Positions 54,209 through 64,000 of a DNA stretch of 64,000 bases are shown piece by piece. A program made the translations under genes and the position numbers. Origin of the DNA: Setophaga petechia (taxonomy: Eukaryota; Chordata; Aves; Passeriformes; Parulidae); assembly GCA_024362935.1 (NCBI GenBank), contig JANCRA010000030.1, positions 8,042,096 through 8,106,095 of the forward strand. Direction: 5' to 3'. Every line of letters starts with the position of its first letter. The first letter of the stretch is position 1. A model generated the notes under the pieces. It saw nothing but the letters and a program-made list of their open reading frames with translations, was not told where the DNA came from and made no database searches.

Positions 54209-57200
54209 CTAACCCTGAGGGCAGCCCAGCCCTGCCAGGAGCAGGTCACACGTGGCAGAAATAATTGCTCACCCCAGCTCGATGTGACCCCGGCCCCACA
54301 AAGATGGGAGGGATTGTTTGAACACACGATGAAAACCCTTGCATGAGCTTGAACCCAACAGGGTGTTGTGATGCCTAATTAATTTATGTCCAAAAGCACT
54401 TTGAGGGCATCAGATGAAAGAGATTATTATAGGATTGCCCAGAGATCCTTTATCCCACAAGCTGGAAGTGGGAACAGCCCCGGCCACGCTCCCACTTTAA
54501 AGGGCACAGGCAATTAGCACAGAGCCCACTGATGAATAGCAGCTATTTTATTTTTTCATGTTCTGGAAATGATGCTGCATCTTCTGGTGATGACACATTG
54601 TCCTGGCACAAGAGGACAGAGAGGAGGAGAAGCTCCTGGTGAAAAACAGGGAGCTAATTATTCCCTCCTCAAAGCCTGCAGTGAGCTTGGACCCAAATCC
54701 CCCTTTCCCTGCAATGCCCCTGGGAGAGTTTTCCTCTGCTCCAACCCCACTGAGCTGATTTAGGGTGTCTGGGGCTCTCCTAACGCTGCAGATGTTTGAG
54801 GAGGGGTAAAAGGATCAATCAAAAGGCGAGGGGAGGTTTGGGAAGTTCTCCCTCACTGGACTGGGCAGCCCAAGGGAGCCAGGCTCTCATCCCACTCACA
54901 GAGCCCCAGGATGCCCTGAGCTCCCCTGAGCTCCCTGCTCCACTGAGAGCCCCATGCCCATCTCCTCCTTTGGGGTTTTGGAGCAGGGAGCTGTTTTGGG
55001 TACCCTGGGACAGTGGGTGCCAGCACTCAGGAGATCCCAGTGAATAACCAGAAATCAGGATTTTCCTGCTGGGATAAGAAAATGGGTCAGAAATCAATCC
55101 CAGCCCCAGGTGTTGAGTTGTTTCTTCTCTGCCTCCTTTCTTGAGCCAGTGAGGGCGGGATTAAGGGATTAATTTAGGGAATTACAATCTGCAGGATGAA
55201 TTCCTTCCAGCCACCCTCAGAAAACCCCCTGGGGAATGAAACACACCCCAAAGCTTGCACAGCCCCCCTTGCTGTGCTTGGAGGGGTCAGCAGCACCCTC
55301 CTGGGAGGGGGAACAGAGAGTTTGGGTACAGGGGAGCTGCCCAGGGACAAGGACAGAGACAGGAGGCACCGAGGGGTGGGAGCTGCTCAGGTTTCCCTGC
55401 TGCTCCTCGGCTGTGCTGGTGGCAGGGTTTGTTTAATTGCAGCTCCGCAGACAGGGATAATTTGTAGGTATGAATCTCGTCCTGGTGGGCGTTCGTTTTT
55501 GTTGGCTGTTTGTGTGAACAGGCTGAGTTCCTCCTCCCAGCTGCCGAGACACCACAGGGAGGGCACCCATCCAGCTGGGAGCAGCCCTGCCCCACCGAGC
55601 CCACCAAAGGACTGGCAGCTCAGGGATGGATCCTCCTGCTCCCCCTCTGCCAGCAGGAAAAGTTCCCCCGAGGGCACCACTGGCTGATGCCCACTTTTGT
55701 TGGTAGGATGGAGGATTTGGCTGCCTGAGGCCCCCCAGCACCCCACAGCGTGGGTTCCTGAGTGGGGAGGTGTCGTGGATGCAGTTGCCATGGCAAATTA
55801 AAAATTAAAACCCCCGTCAGGATGCAGAGGGAGTTAATGGAATAATTAACAAGCAGCAAAATGAAAGAGGAGGATCGTGGTGGGGATTCTGCTCTGCTGT
55901 CCGAGCTGTGGAGGGAAGCTGACCCTGAAAGCAAAGAGATGGAAAAAGCAGGGAAATAAAGCCCACCTAAATCCCAGCTGGGGCTTGGATTGTCTGATTT
56001 TTGTTTTGCTTTCTGTCCAAAAAGCAGAAATGAGAACTCAGGACACAGAGCACAGCTCCCTTCTGAGCCAGCTCACTGGGCAGGGGGTGAGGGACAGGCA
56101 GCCCTTGCTCCTGCAGGATGGAGAATCCTTGTGGCTCCACAGGACCTTCAGCCACAACTGGGATGGGGCATCTGAAAACTGGGGGGGACACTGGGAGCAG
56201 TGCATTACTCAGACACTGCCACAGAAGGAGCAGTTTTTAGAAATTACGAACATTCCCACAGCAGAAAGGAACACCCAGTGCCTCTGTGGGGTCTGAGAGC
56301 CAGCCCTGAGCAGGGCTCTGGCTGGACACCCCATTCCCCAGTGAGCAGAAGGCTCCTTCCCACCCTGCCACGAAGCACAGCACCATTTATATCTCTGCAC
56401 CAATTTCTGCAGCACGGCAAGGCGCTCCCTCCATCTCCCCGAGACACCAGTTGGCAGATCTGTGCTGTGAATGTCACGGCAGTCTTTCATAACAACTTCT
56501 CCCACCATCCCATCAAGTGCAGGGAGACGGGAGAACCATCTGCTGGGAGCTGAGCACATCCCTCCCTCGCCAGAGAAACCCTGACACCCTTCCCCGGGCC
56601 CACTCAGCCTCTCCCAGGGTGGAACAGCCACATTTGAGTCTCCCAAGTCTCTCCTTGGGGGACAAATGGGTCCTTTTTGTCCCCCCCTGTGTCTGCAGTG
56701 ATGTGCTGGGGGTGATCAGGGGTTAAAGCAGCTCCTGATGGGTGTTTTGAGCCCTCAGCCCTAAGATTATCCGGCAGGGAAAAGCATCAATGGGATTGTC
56801 TGTGTGTACAAGATTCCTTCCCTAAAACAAGGAGTGGCAGCACTTGGAGCCTGAGGGATAAAAGACACTGTAATCTGATTTTCTCAGCAGGAGAGTGTCA
56901 CTGCCCAGGGGACACAGGTCTGGTCTCTGCCCAGAGCCAACCTCTGAGACAGGGGAGGCTCAGCCAGGCAGTGCCAGGGAGAGCTGGATCACCTGCACAG
57001 GATCCCAGCCCCGAGCCTGGTGCACCTTGGGCTGCTCCTCCAGCCCGTGTCACCTCCCAGGCCATGTCCCCAGGGAGGCAGGGAAGGGTCTGAACCAGCA
57101 GTGACCAAAGGTTTATCCCAGCTTGGAAAGGCAGGCAGAGAGGGACCAGGCATCTAAATCCGCTGCAGTTGATACAAGGAAAACCAGGCTTCCAAATGCT

Positions 57201-57489
57201 TTTCAAAGCTGATTCAAAAGTGTTTCTTGAAGAAACCACTTGAACAGGAGCAGGGATCCTTGCAGGAGCACTGGGCATTGCTGGGGTGGCAAAGTAGCAG
57301 CAGTAAGGCAGTTCATACCTGTGTTTGCACAGGGGTGGGGGGAGTCAGGGCTGGAGTGGCAATTAATGCAGGAGAGAAAAATCTCAGGGCGCTCCAACAC
57401 AATTTTGTTGATGCTGTTGTGCTCAGTGTGAGCTGGGAAAGGGCAGTGTGGTCCTTGTCCCCAAGGAATGAACAGTTTCAGCACCTGGG
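54209..57489. other. Single-copy sequence, no gene (3.3 kb)
   Basis: No exon, RNA gene or transposon recognised on either strand. Many overlapping frames of 60-163 codons are unsupported. Confidence 0.5.
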
Positions 57490-57860
57490 TAATTAGAAAA
57501 AGTGTTTTCTGAGGGAAAAGAAGTGAAATGCTTTTCCTCTCGTGAGGCGCTTGCTTTCTTTAAGCTGCTTGCAACACTTTTCATAATTAAAATACCCCCA
57601 TAACGTCACACAGTGCTTTTTGATGCTTGCTCTTTGATTTGGATCAATGAAAATGTCCTGGGAGCTTATGGCAACAGCCTCGCTCAGCATTTTCTTCACT
57701 TGAAAGAAACCCAAGAGGAAAAAACATTTGTGGGTCTGCAAGAAGAAGAAGGATTTTCCAAAAGGGCTCTTCCACATCGTGGAAAAAGGGAGTGATAATA
57801 ACCTCACTCCTGAGTTTTCATCAAGGCTGATTTGCATAATTAACACTAAAATTAGTTGTT
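57490..57860. promoter_or_regulatory. Candidate conserved noncoding element
   Basis: AT-rich, non-repeat stretch with a CRE-like TAACGTCA at 57601-57608, CTTTTCATAATTAAAATACC, CTTTGATTTGGATCAATG and GATTTGCATAATTAACAC. The frames in it (117 codons minus) show no known domain. Function inferred only from composition. Confidence 0.35.
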
Positions 57861-58120
57861 GTTCTGTCCTTTAGGGTGTATTTCAAAGGGAACCTGGTGA
57901 GAGCAGAGCTTTGCCCAAGGCAAGCTGAGTGTCCCCAGGGATGTCCCCAGGTCCCCAAAATGCAGCCACAGGTCCCTGGCAGAACCAGGACTGCCTTCAT
58001 GCCTTGAGATGCTCAACCCTGAACACAGCCAAAGCCTGGCATGCCCGGGCACTCCCACAGTGCCCAGAGCAATGAGAAGAACCGTTAGATTCAAATCAAA
58101 TTAATCAAACTCGAATCAAA
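57861..58120. other. Single-copy sequence
   Basis: No gene recognised. Ends in TTAGATTCAAATCAAATTAA and a repeat of AATCAAA. Confidence 0.45.
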
Positions 58121-58594
58121 CCTTATGGGATTAGCGCTGAAACCCGAGCGCTGCCGGAACAGGGAGCTGCCACCTCCGAGCCCTCCTGGCATTCCAGCCG
58201 GGTTCTCTTTGGAATGTGCCCGTCTCCCAGCTGCAGAAATTGTGCTCAGGAGTGAATAATTATGAAAAGGGACTTTGGAGCCAAAGCAAAAAAAGAAAAT
58301 AAAAAATAACTCAGCCCCAGCTCCCAAACCTGTGAAGCCAGAGCCGCGCTCACGCTCCGGCACGCTCGGCTACACGAGGATTTTAATTTTCCTCCCCCCA
58401 CCCCTCAACAAACTGTCAGAAATGTACTTAATGAGAAGTTCTTCTGTTACAAATGAAGCAGTAATCTGTCAGAAGGGAAAATCTGCTGTAAAGTTCGAGC
58501 TCATCCCCTGACTCCGTGCCAGCACCAGCGCAGCGCTGGCAGGCGGGCGGGCGGCGGGGCCGGAGTGCCACCTACAGCGGCCAGGGGGAACTGA
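58121..58594. promoter_or_regulatory. CpG-containing flank of minisatellite block
   Basis: CpG-rich at both ends (CCGAGCGCTGCCGG, GAGCCGCGCTCACGCTCCGG, and GCGCAGCGCTGGCAGGCGGG at 58528-58547) around an AT-rich non-repeat middle (58375-58500: TGTACTTAATGAGAAG, ACAAATGAAGCAG). It could be a regulatory element; there is no recognisable exon. Confidence 0.35.
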
Positions 58595-59198
58595 GCCATC
58601 CCAGAGCCTGCTGCCCATCCCAGAGCCTGCTGCCCATCCCAGAGCCCGCTGCCCACCCCAGAGCCTGCTGCTCATGCCAGAGCCTGCTGCCCATCCCAGA
58701 GCCTGCTGCCCATCCCAGAGCCTGCTGCCCATCCCAGAGCCCGCTGCCCACCCCAGAGCCTGCTGCCCATCCCAGAGCCCGCTGCCCATCCCAGAGCCCG
58801 CTGCCCACCCCAGATGCTGTCCATCCCAGAGCCCGCTGCCCATCCCAGATGCTGTCCATTCCAGAGCCTGCCGCCCACCCCAGAGCCCGCTGCCCATCCC
58901 AGAGCCTGCTGCCCATCCCAGAGCCCGCTGCCCATCCCAGAGCCTGCTGCCCATCCCAGAGCCCGCTGCCCATCCCAGTGCCCGCTGCCCATCCCAGAGC
59001 CCACTGCCCATCCCAGAGCCTGCTGCCCATCCCAGAAATTGCTGCCCATCCCAGAGCCTGCTGCCCATTCCAGAGCCTTCTGCCCATCCCAGTGCCCGCT
59101 GCCCACCCCAGTGCCCGCTGCCCATCCCAGTGCCTGCTGCCCATCACAGAACCTGCTGCCCATCCCAGAGCTGCTGCCCACCCCAGAGCCTGCTGCCC
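58595..59198. repeat. 19-bp minisatellite (about 31-32 copies)
   Basis: The unit is CAGAGCCTGCTGCCCATCC. Variants alternate CCTGC/CCCGC and CATCC/CACCC; two copies of a GATGCTGTCCATCC variant occur near 58810 and 58847. Period 19 is not a multiple of three, so all six frames are open and look like PEPAAHPRA or GWAAGSGMG repeats; artefacts. Confidence 0.98.
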
Positions 59199-59738
59199 TC
59201 GGCTTTGGGGCTGCTTGCCCCAAAACAGCCTGGTGCTGCAGCTGGGAGAGTGGTGGGAATCGTGGCAGGGATGCAGGGCAGGTCATCAGCAAATAAATCA
59301 GCTCTTTAACGAAAATAAGTGTTGCTTTTGGAGCTTGTGCTCGTGATGGAGACTTCCAGAAAGTCGTGTTGTGGGGTGTGGAGAGTTCCTCGTGTGGCTT
59401 TTTCATGAGGAAGAGTCAGGGCACAGGGCTCTGGTCCTGCTTCCATGGCAAAACCCATCCTGGCACCGGGAGGAGGGGATCCAGTGAGAGCCACGCTAAG
59501 GCAGCTCCCAGAAAGATCTGCGGGAGAACATATGGTGTGTTTTTAAATGCACCCATAACATTTATTTAAAATACAGGCTCTAAAGCTTGCCAGCAAAGCT
59601 TAATGGCAGCAAAGCTTTCTTTATGCTGGAATGGCTGCTATTGTTTCATTCAAATCATTAGGCTGGTATTTATTTGGGTTTAGGCTAAACAAGTGGGGAG
59701 TATTGCAGGCAGAGCTGCCTCGGATTCCCCTGCCTGCA
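59199..59738. other. Single-copy sequence, no gene
   Basis: No gene recognised. Confidence 0.5.
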
Positions 59739-59810
59739 GGAGAGGAGAGGAGAGGAGAGGAGAGGAGAGGAGAGGAGAGGAGAGGAGAGGAGAGGAGAGG
59801 AGAGGAGAGG
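59739..59810. repeat. (AGGAG)n microsatellite
   Basis: About 14 perfect pentanucleotides, pure purine on the plus strand, directly joined to the following 18-bp array. Confidence 0.98.
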
Positions 59811-60498
59811 TTCTGTGTTTACCCAAGGTTCTGTGTCTATCCAAGGTTCTGTGTGTGCCCAGGGTTCTGTGTGTACCCGAGCTCCTGTGTGTGCCCGAGG
59901 TTCTGTGGGTATCCAAGGTTCTGTGTGCACCCGAGGTTCTGTGTGTGCCCAGGGTTCTGTGGGTACCCAAGGTTCTGTGGGTACCCAAGGTTCTGTGTGT
60001 ACCTGGAGTTCTGTGGGTATCCAGGGTTCTGTGTGTATCCAGGGTTCTGTGTGTATCCAAGATTCTGTGTGTGGCCAGGGTTCTGTGTGTATCCAGGGTT
60101 CTGTGTGTACCTGAGGTTCTGTGTGTACCCGAGGTTCTGTGTGTGCCCAGGGTTCTGTGTGTGCCCAGGGTTCTGTGTGTATCCAAGGTTCTGTGTGTAC
60201 CCGATGTTCTGTGTGTGCCCAGGGTTCTGTGTGTATCCAAGGTTCTGTGTGTACCCGAGGTTCTGTGGGTACCCAGGTTTCTGTGGGTACCCAAGGTTCT
60301 GTGTGTACCCAGAGTTCTGTGTGTACCTGAGGTTCTGTGTGTACCCAAGGTTCTGTGTGTGTATCCAAGGTTCTGTGTGTGTATCCAAGGTTCTGTGTGT
60401 ATCCAAGGTTCTGTGTGTACCCGAGGTTCTGTGTGTACCCGAGGTTCTGTGTGTACCCGAGGTTCTGTGTGTACCCAGGGTTCTGTGTGTACCCGAGC
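59811..60498. repeat. 18-bp minisatellite (about 38 copies)
   Basis: The unit is GTTCTGTGTGTACCCGAG. Variants: GTATCCAAG, GTGCCCAGG, GGGTACCCAAG. Because 18 is a multiple of three, six-residue repeats persist for hundreds of codons on both strands (FCVYPR and similar on plus; GTHRTL, THTEPW on minus). The 465-codon minus frame at 59680-61077 arises this way. Confidence 0.98.
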
Positions 60499-60840
60499 CT
60501 GCCCGCCGCCCTGCCCAGCCCCGCGGCTCTGGCAGCCGCATCGCTCCCGTCCTGGGCATGAGTCAGGGCATGGCAGGCGGGCGGGGGCTCGAACCGAAGC
60601 TAACGGTGGCATTTCGGCTCCTCCGGCCAGCCCGGTGTGATCGGAAGCAGCCGGATTGCCGCAAGGCACGGGGGCACCCCCGGGATCCGTCCCCTCTCCT
60701 CCGCCTTCCGCTGCGCTCTGCCAGCATCTCCCGCGGGCACTGCCAGGACGTGCCGTGCCAAGGACAGAGAGGCCAGGAATAGCAGGAGACGGATTTCTCA
60801 TCCCCTCGGTGCCACGGTGCCCGCGGCTGGCACAGCGCTG
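60481..60840. promoter_or_regulatory. CpG island-like segment
   Basis: I count about 35 CpG in 360 bp with high GC content, beginning in the last copies of the 18-bp array. It holds an AP-1 site TGAGTCA (about 60559). It could be a promoter CpG island of an unannotated transcript, but no splice donor with an open first exon can be shown from sequence alone; a minisatellite-linked CpG patch without promoter role is also possible. Confidence 0.45.
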
Positions 60841-63800
60841 CTCTCCGCAGGTAGCTGGCGCAGAGCCTCGGGCAGGTGACACGTGGCGAGCTGTGTCCCT
60901 CAGCTTTGTCCCCTCCTGCCAGGACGCTGGGAAGGGGCCAGGGGGAGAGCCCAGGGCTGGCTGCACCCCCAGTTCTGCCGCAGGGTCGGGGTCTGGCTGC
61001 GCACGGTGGTGCCCAAAGGCAGCTGCACCATCTAGAGGAGAAACGGGCCCCGAGCAGAGCTCACAGCCAGCCGGCACAGAGGCTGCGGGGAAAGGGTAAC
61101 CAGGGCAGCCTGGTCATGAGTGAGCTGCAAATCCTTCATGGAGGCGCTGTGCGAGTGATTTCAGGGTCTCATGAGTGAGCCCAGATGGTCCATCTATCCC
61201 AGAGAATGGGAGCAGGGGGATAGGATTCACAGATCCTGCCTCTGCCTGCTTTACATGCTACTGATCTCTGCTGTCTGCAGGGAACAGGGCAAAGGAGAGG
61301 GGAAAAAATAAATTAAAAATCCCCAGCCTGCAGTCAGGCTGACCACACACCCCCAAGCTGGGAATCAACAGCCCTGAAAGCAATTTCATCGCTCAGCTGG
61401 ACCTGTATTATTGCTCTCCCTCTGAACAGATGTGCCAGTGACACTCATGAATTATCACAACAGAGATTCGAGGGGTGAGGAAAACGCCCCCCTCTTCCCA
61501 TCCTGTGTTCCAGCTCCCCCTTCCCCACGGTGCTGAGGCCAAACCCCTGCCCAGCATCCAAACAAGTGGCAGATTTCTGAACCCTTGTGCTGGGGATGTC
61601 TCCAGAGATTTTGAGGAGCAAACCCTCAGGGCTGTACCCACAGGTATCCAAAGGAAGAGGAGGCTGCAGTCCATGCTGGCAGCACCCACCAGTCACGGAT
61701 GGAGCAGGGGAGTGCCCCGTGCCACCCACCAGCTCGCCCACCTCCTGCCCCGTGGCAGCTGCATGAGCCCGTGCCGGGATTTGCGAGGCGTGTAAGAGCC
61801 TCACCCTCCCCTGCAGCACAAGGGGATGTGGGAGCTCTGTTCCCACTGATTCCACATTTTCTATTTGCACCGCTCAGGCCCCTGCCGGCTGTGCAAGTCA
61901 CAAGGGAGCGTTGATCACATCCCAAACACAACCACTAACACGTCTCAGCTCTCAATCTGCCTCGTTTGCTGACACCGTTTTCTCCTCCTCCTCCTCCTCC
62001 TCCCACCAGCTCCTCGCAGCCGGTTCCTTCCTCCCAGCACGTAGGGCTCAAGCTGCTCCGGCTTTCCCGTCCCACGCAGGCACACACAGCCCGAGGTGCT
62101 GCCCCCGCACCTTCCCGTCCCTGCCCGCGGCTCTCCCGAGCTCCAGCCAAGCAGGGAAGCCTGGCCAAGGGTCAGATCCAGGACCCTGCACAGTGTGGGA
62201 TGCAGCCAGGAGACGGCAAAATGAAAAGCGCCTCAGGTGATGGGAATGGGCTTTTTTCCTCTCTGATTCTTCCTGGACAGTTGGGCAGTGATAAGGATTA
62301 TTTGTGTGTTGTTGAGCCACATTTTGGGTGAAGGTTTGTAGTCCCACACTGTCTTCTCAGCATGTCAGTGGCCTGAGGGGTGCTGGAAGGATCAGAGAGG
62401 GTTTGGATCATCCTCCAAAGAGCCCGGACTGCTGCCAAGGGATTCAAGATGAGGATAAGGAAACACTTTAAAAGGACCATCAATGGCAGCAGCACAAGCC
62501 CCATCCAGGAGAAAGTACACCACGTTTTTCTTAATGCTTACTAAGACAGGATTTGATGCCCTGCTCTGTCTCCAAAGCTGTTATGGATCTGTTGTACTCA
62601 AGGCATTTGCAGTGCCCAGTCAACATTTCTCCATCACTGACAGCTCTGCAGGATGGCAGGGTGAATCTGACACTGCACTTAGCCCAAAATTCCCATCACT
62701 GACCAGATGTCATGGCCCTAAAAGACCCAGGAACAGCAGGAGGACATGTGGGGTGTGAGCAGCTGCACCTTGCATGAAGCTGGGGTGCTCCTGCCCTGCA
62801 CCTCTCCAGGCTGGGGCACTGGGAGAGCAGAATGAAGACTGGGGGCAAAAGAAATACCTCAAATAATTATCAGCCTGCTCTCCAAGCACTGCTCCAACCA
62901 GCCTGGAGCTGCTCTTGGGATTTCCCCTCACCCTGCAGAGCAGCAGGAGGCTTTGGCTGTGCACGGGCAATTCACTCTGTGCTGCTTTGCTAGAGAAAAA
63001 ACCAAGTCAAAACATTGCACAGAGCCCCAGCTCAATGTGGTTTTTTCAGCCTGATGAAAATTCAAAACAGTGATGATCTCTGGCTTGATCCAAAACTTAT
63101 TTAAGGAAGTGTTTTAAGCACTGAACCAAACAGGGGCTGTTTGCAAATCCTTGATCAAAGCCGCTTGTGCAAAGTGCACTTGGCAACTGCAGAGGCATCT
63201 TTGGATGATGCAGAGGCATCTTTGCACCCTGGCCCTGGTGGGACTGGACAGGCAGCATCCCGTGGTGGCTCTGTGGGCTCAGTCTGCTCCTCAGGGACCT
63301 CAGGGACAACTCATTTCCATCGTGCTGCACTTCAGACAGGGAGTCTGAACCCCTGCCAGCTGCCCTGTTGTGAATTCACTGCAGAGAGGTTTCACTTGTT
63401 TGCAGCCAAGAGAGTCCAAGGATGCTAAAAATAGAGCACTCCTTGAAGGTGATCTGAAAAGCTGAAGATGCCTTTTTAAAAAGCCAGCTTAGAGCTAATA
63501 GGGGCTGGGACAGTGCTCAGGGTGGCCCTGCTGGGAATCAGGAGTTGCTCCACAAAAGGAACCCAGCAGCCTTTGCCTCCCAGGGGCTGCAGGGATGCTG
63601 CTGGGTGAGCAGCAGGTCAGGAAAAGCACTCTGTAAATGCAGGACCTGGTAATTGCAGGTGGACAAGTCCATGGCTGTGCTGGGATTCCTCAGCAGACAG
63701 TCAGAGAAGCAGTAATGAGGGCAGCTGGAGCATGTTGTGTTTTCTTTCCTTCCCCCTGCCCCATTAAAGCTCTCAGCAACCACAGCACAAAGTCAAAGCA

Positions 63801-64000
63801 GTTTCCTTTTGATATATAAAGTGAGCGCAGCATCTCTGGCTTTTCTTCATGTAGCAGGGCAGGTATCTATCCCAAGGTACATCTTTGATCCTGCCCTTTA
63901 AATAAACCATTTTAAGGCTCACAGACCCCTTTTCATCAGCAGCCACCTCAGCTCATGGCACCAAATGCCCGTGTTTATATCCTGCCTCGTGGCTGGAATC
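60841..64000. other. Single-copy sequence, no gene (3.2 kb)
   Basis: No exon, RNA gene or transposon recognised. A short CTCCTCCTC run lies at 61981-62003. GAGGCATCTTTG is repeated twice at 63191-63223. The window ends in unique sequence. Confidence 0.5.

Noticed and set aside
60585..60600. GGCTCGAACC as a tRNA T-loop
   Set aside because: No acceptor, D-arm or anticodon stem fits around it on either strand.
58469..61077. Frames of 191-465 codons over the 19-bp and 18-bp arrays
   Set aside because: They are minisatellite artefacts present on both strands.

Overview
This window looks like nuclear DNA from a bird, most likely a songbird. The evidence is several 5'-truncated CR1 LINE tails, many solo endogenous-retrovirus LTRs with 5- or 6-bp target-site duplications, a few MIR-like fragments, interstitial TTAGGG-type repeats and very many micro- and minisatellites. 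I found no protein-coding gene, tRNA, rRNA, CRISPR array or bacterial-type operon that the sequence supports. Almost every long open frame lies in a tandem repeat, where stop codons are simply absent from the repeat unit.

Layout. 1-8.9 kb: an LTR on the minus strand (1066-1691), a telomere-like composite satellite with an inverted last copy (2990-3965), and an LTR that carries a large CTT expansion (3987-4817). 8.9-20.4 kb: a dense repeat block with a duplicated 22-bp minisatellite and seven LTR-type insertions in about 10.3 kb, one of them inside an older 54-bp minisatellite. 19.1-23.6 kb: GT-rich and 31-bp minisatellites, then a roughly 660-bp CTTC array. 25.5-35.3 kb: four more LTR-type elements, one containing a TATTA microsatellite, plus CR1 tails. 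35-49 kb: mostly single-copy sequence with AT-rich stretches that resemble conserved noncoding elements, one LTR (39657-40316), an 88-bp minisatellite and a roughly 300-bp three-copy repeat. 49-54 kb: an ATCC array, 59-bp and 17-bp minisatellites, a small CpG-rich patch and another LTR. 54-64 kb: single-copy sequence interrupted by a GC-rich block at 58.1-60.8 kb made of 19-bp, 5-bp and 18-bp arrays between CpG-rich flanks.

The fifteen LTR-type elements add up to about 8.1 kb (about 13% of the window); CR1 fragments add little more than 1 kb. No gag, pol or env body is present, as expected after LTR-LTR recombination. At least six groups of LTR can be told apart by sequence. Several LTRs carry simple-repeat tracts of very different length from those in their sister copies, which is the most interesting pattern here. 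Repeat-family statements rest on comparing copies within this window and on general knowledge of CR1 and ERV structure; no database search was possible. I saw no undescribed multi-gene system.
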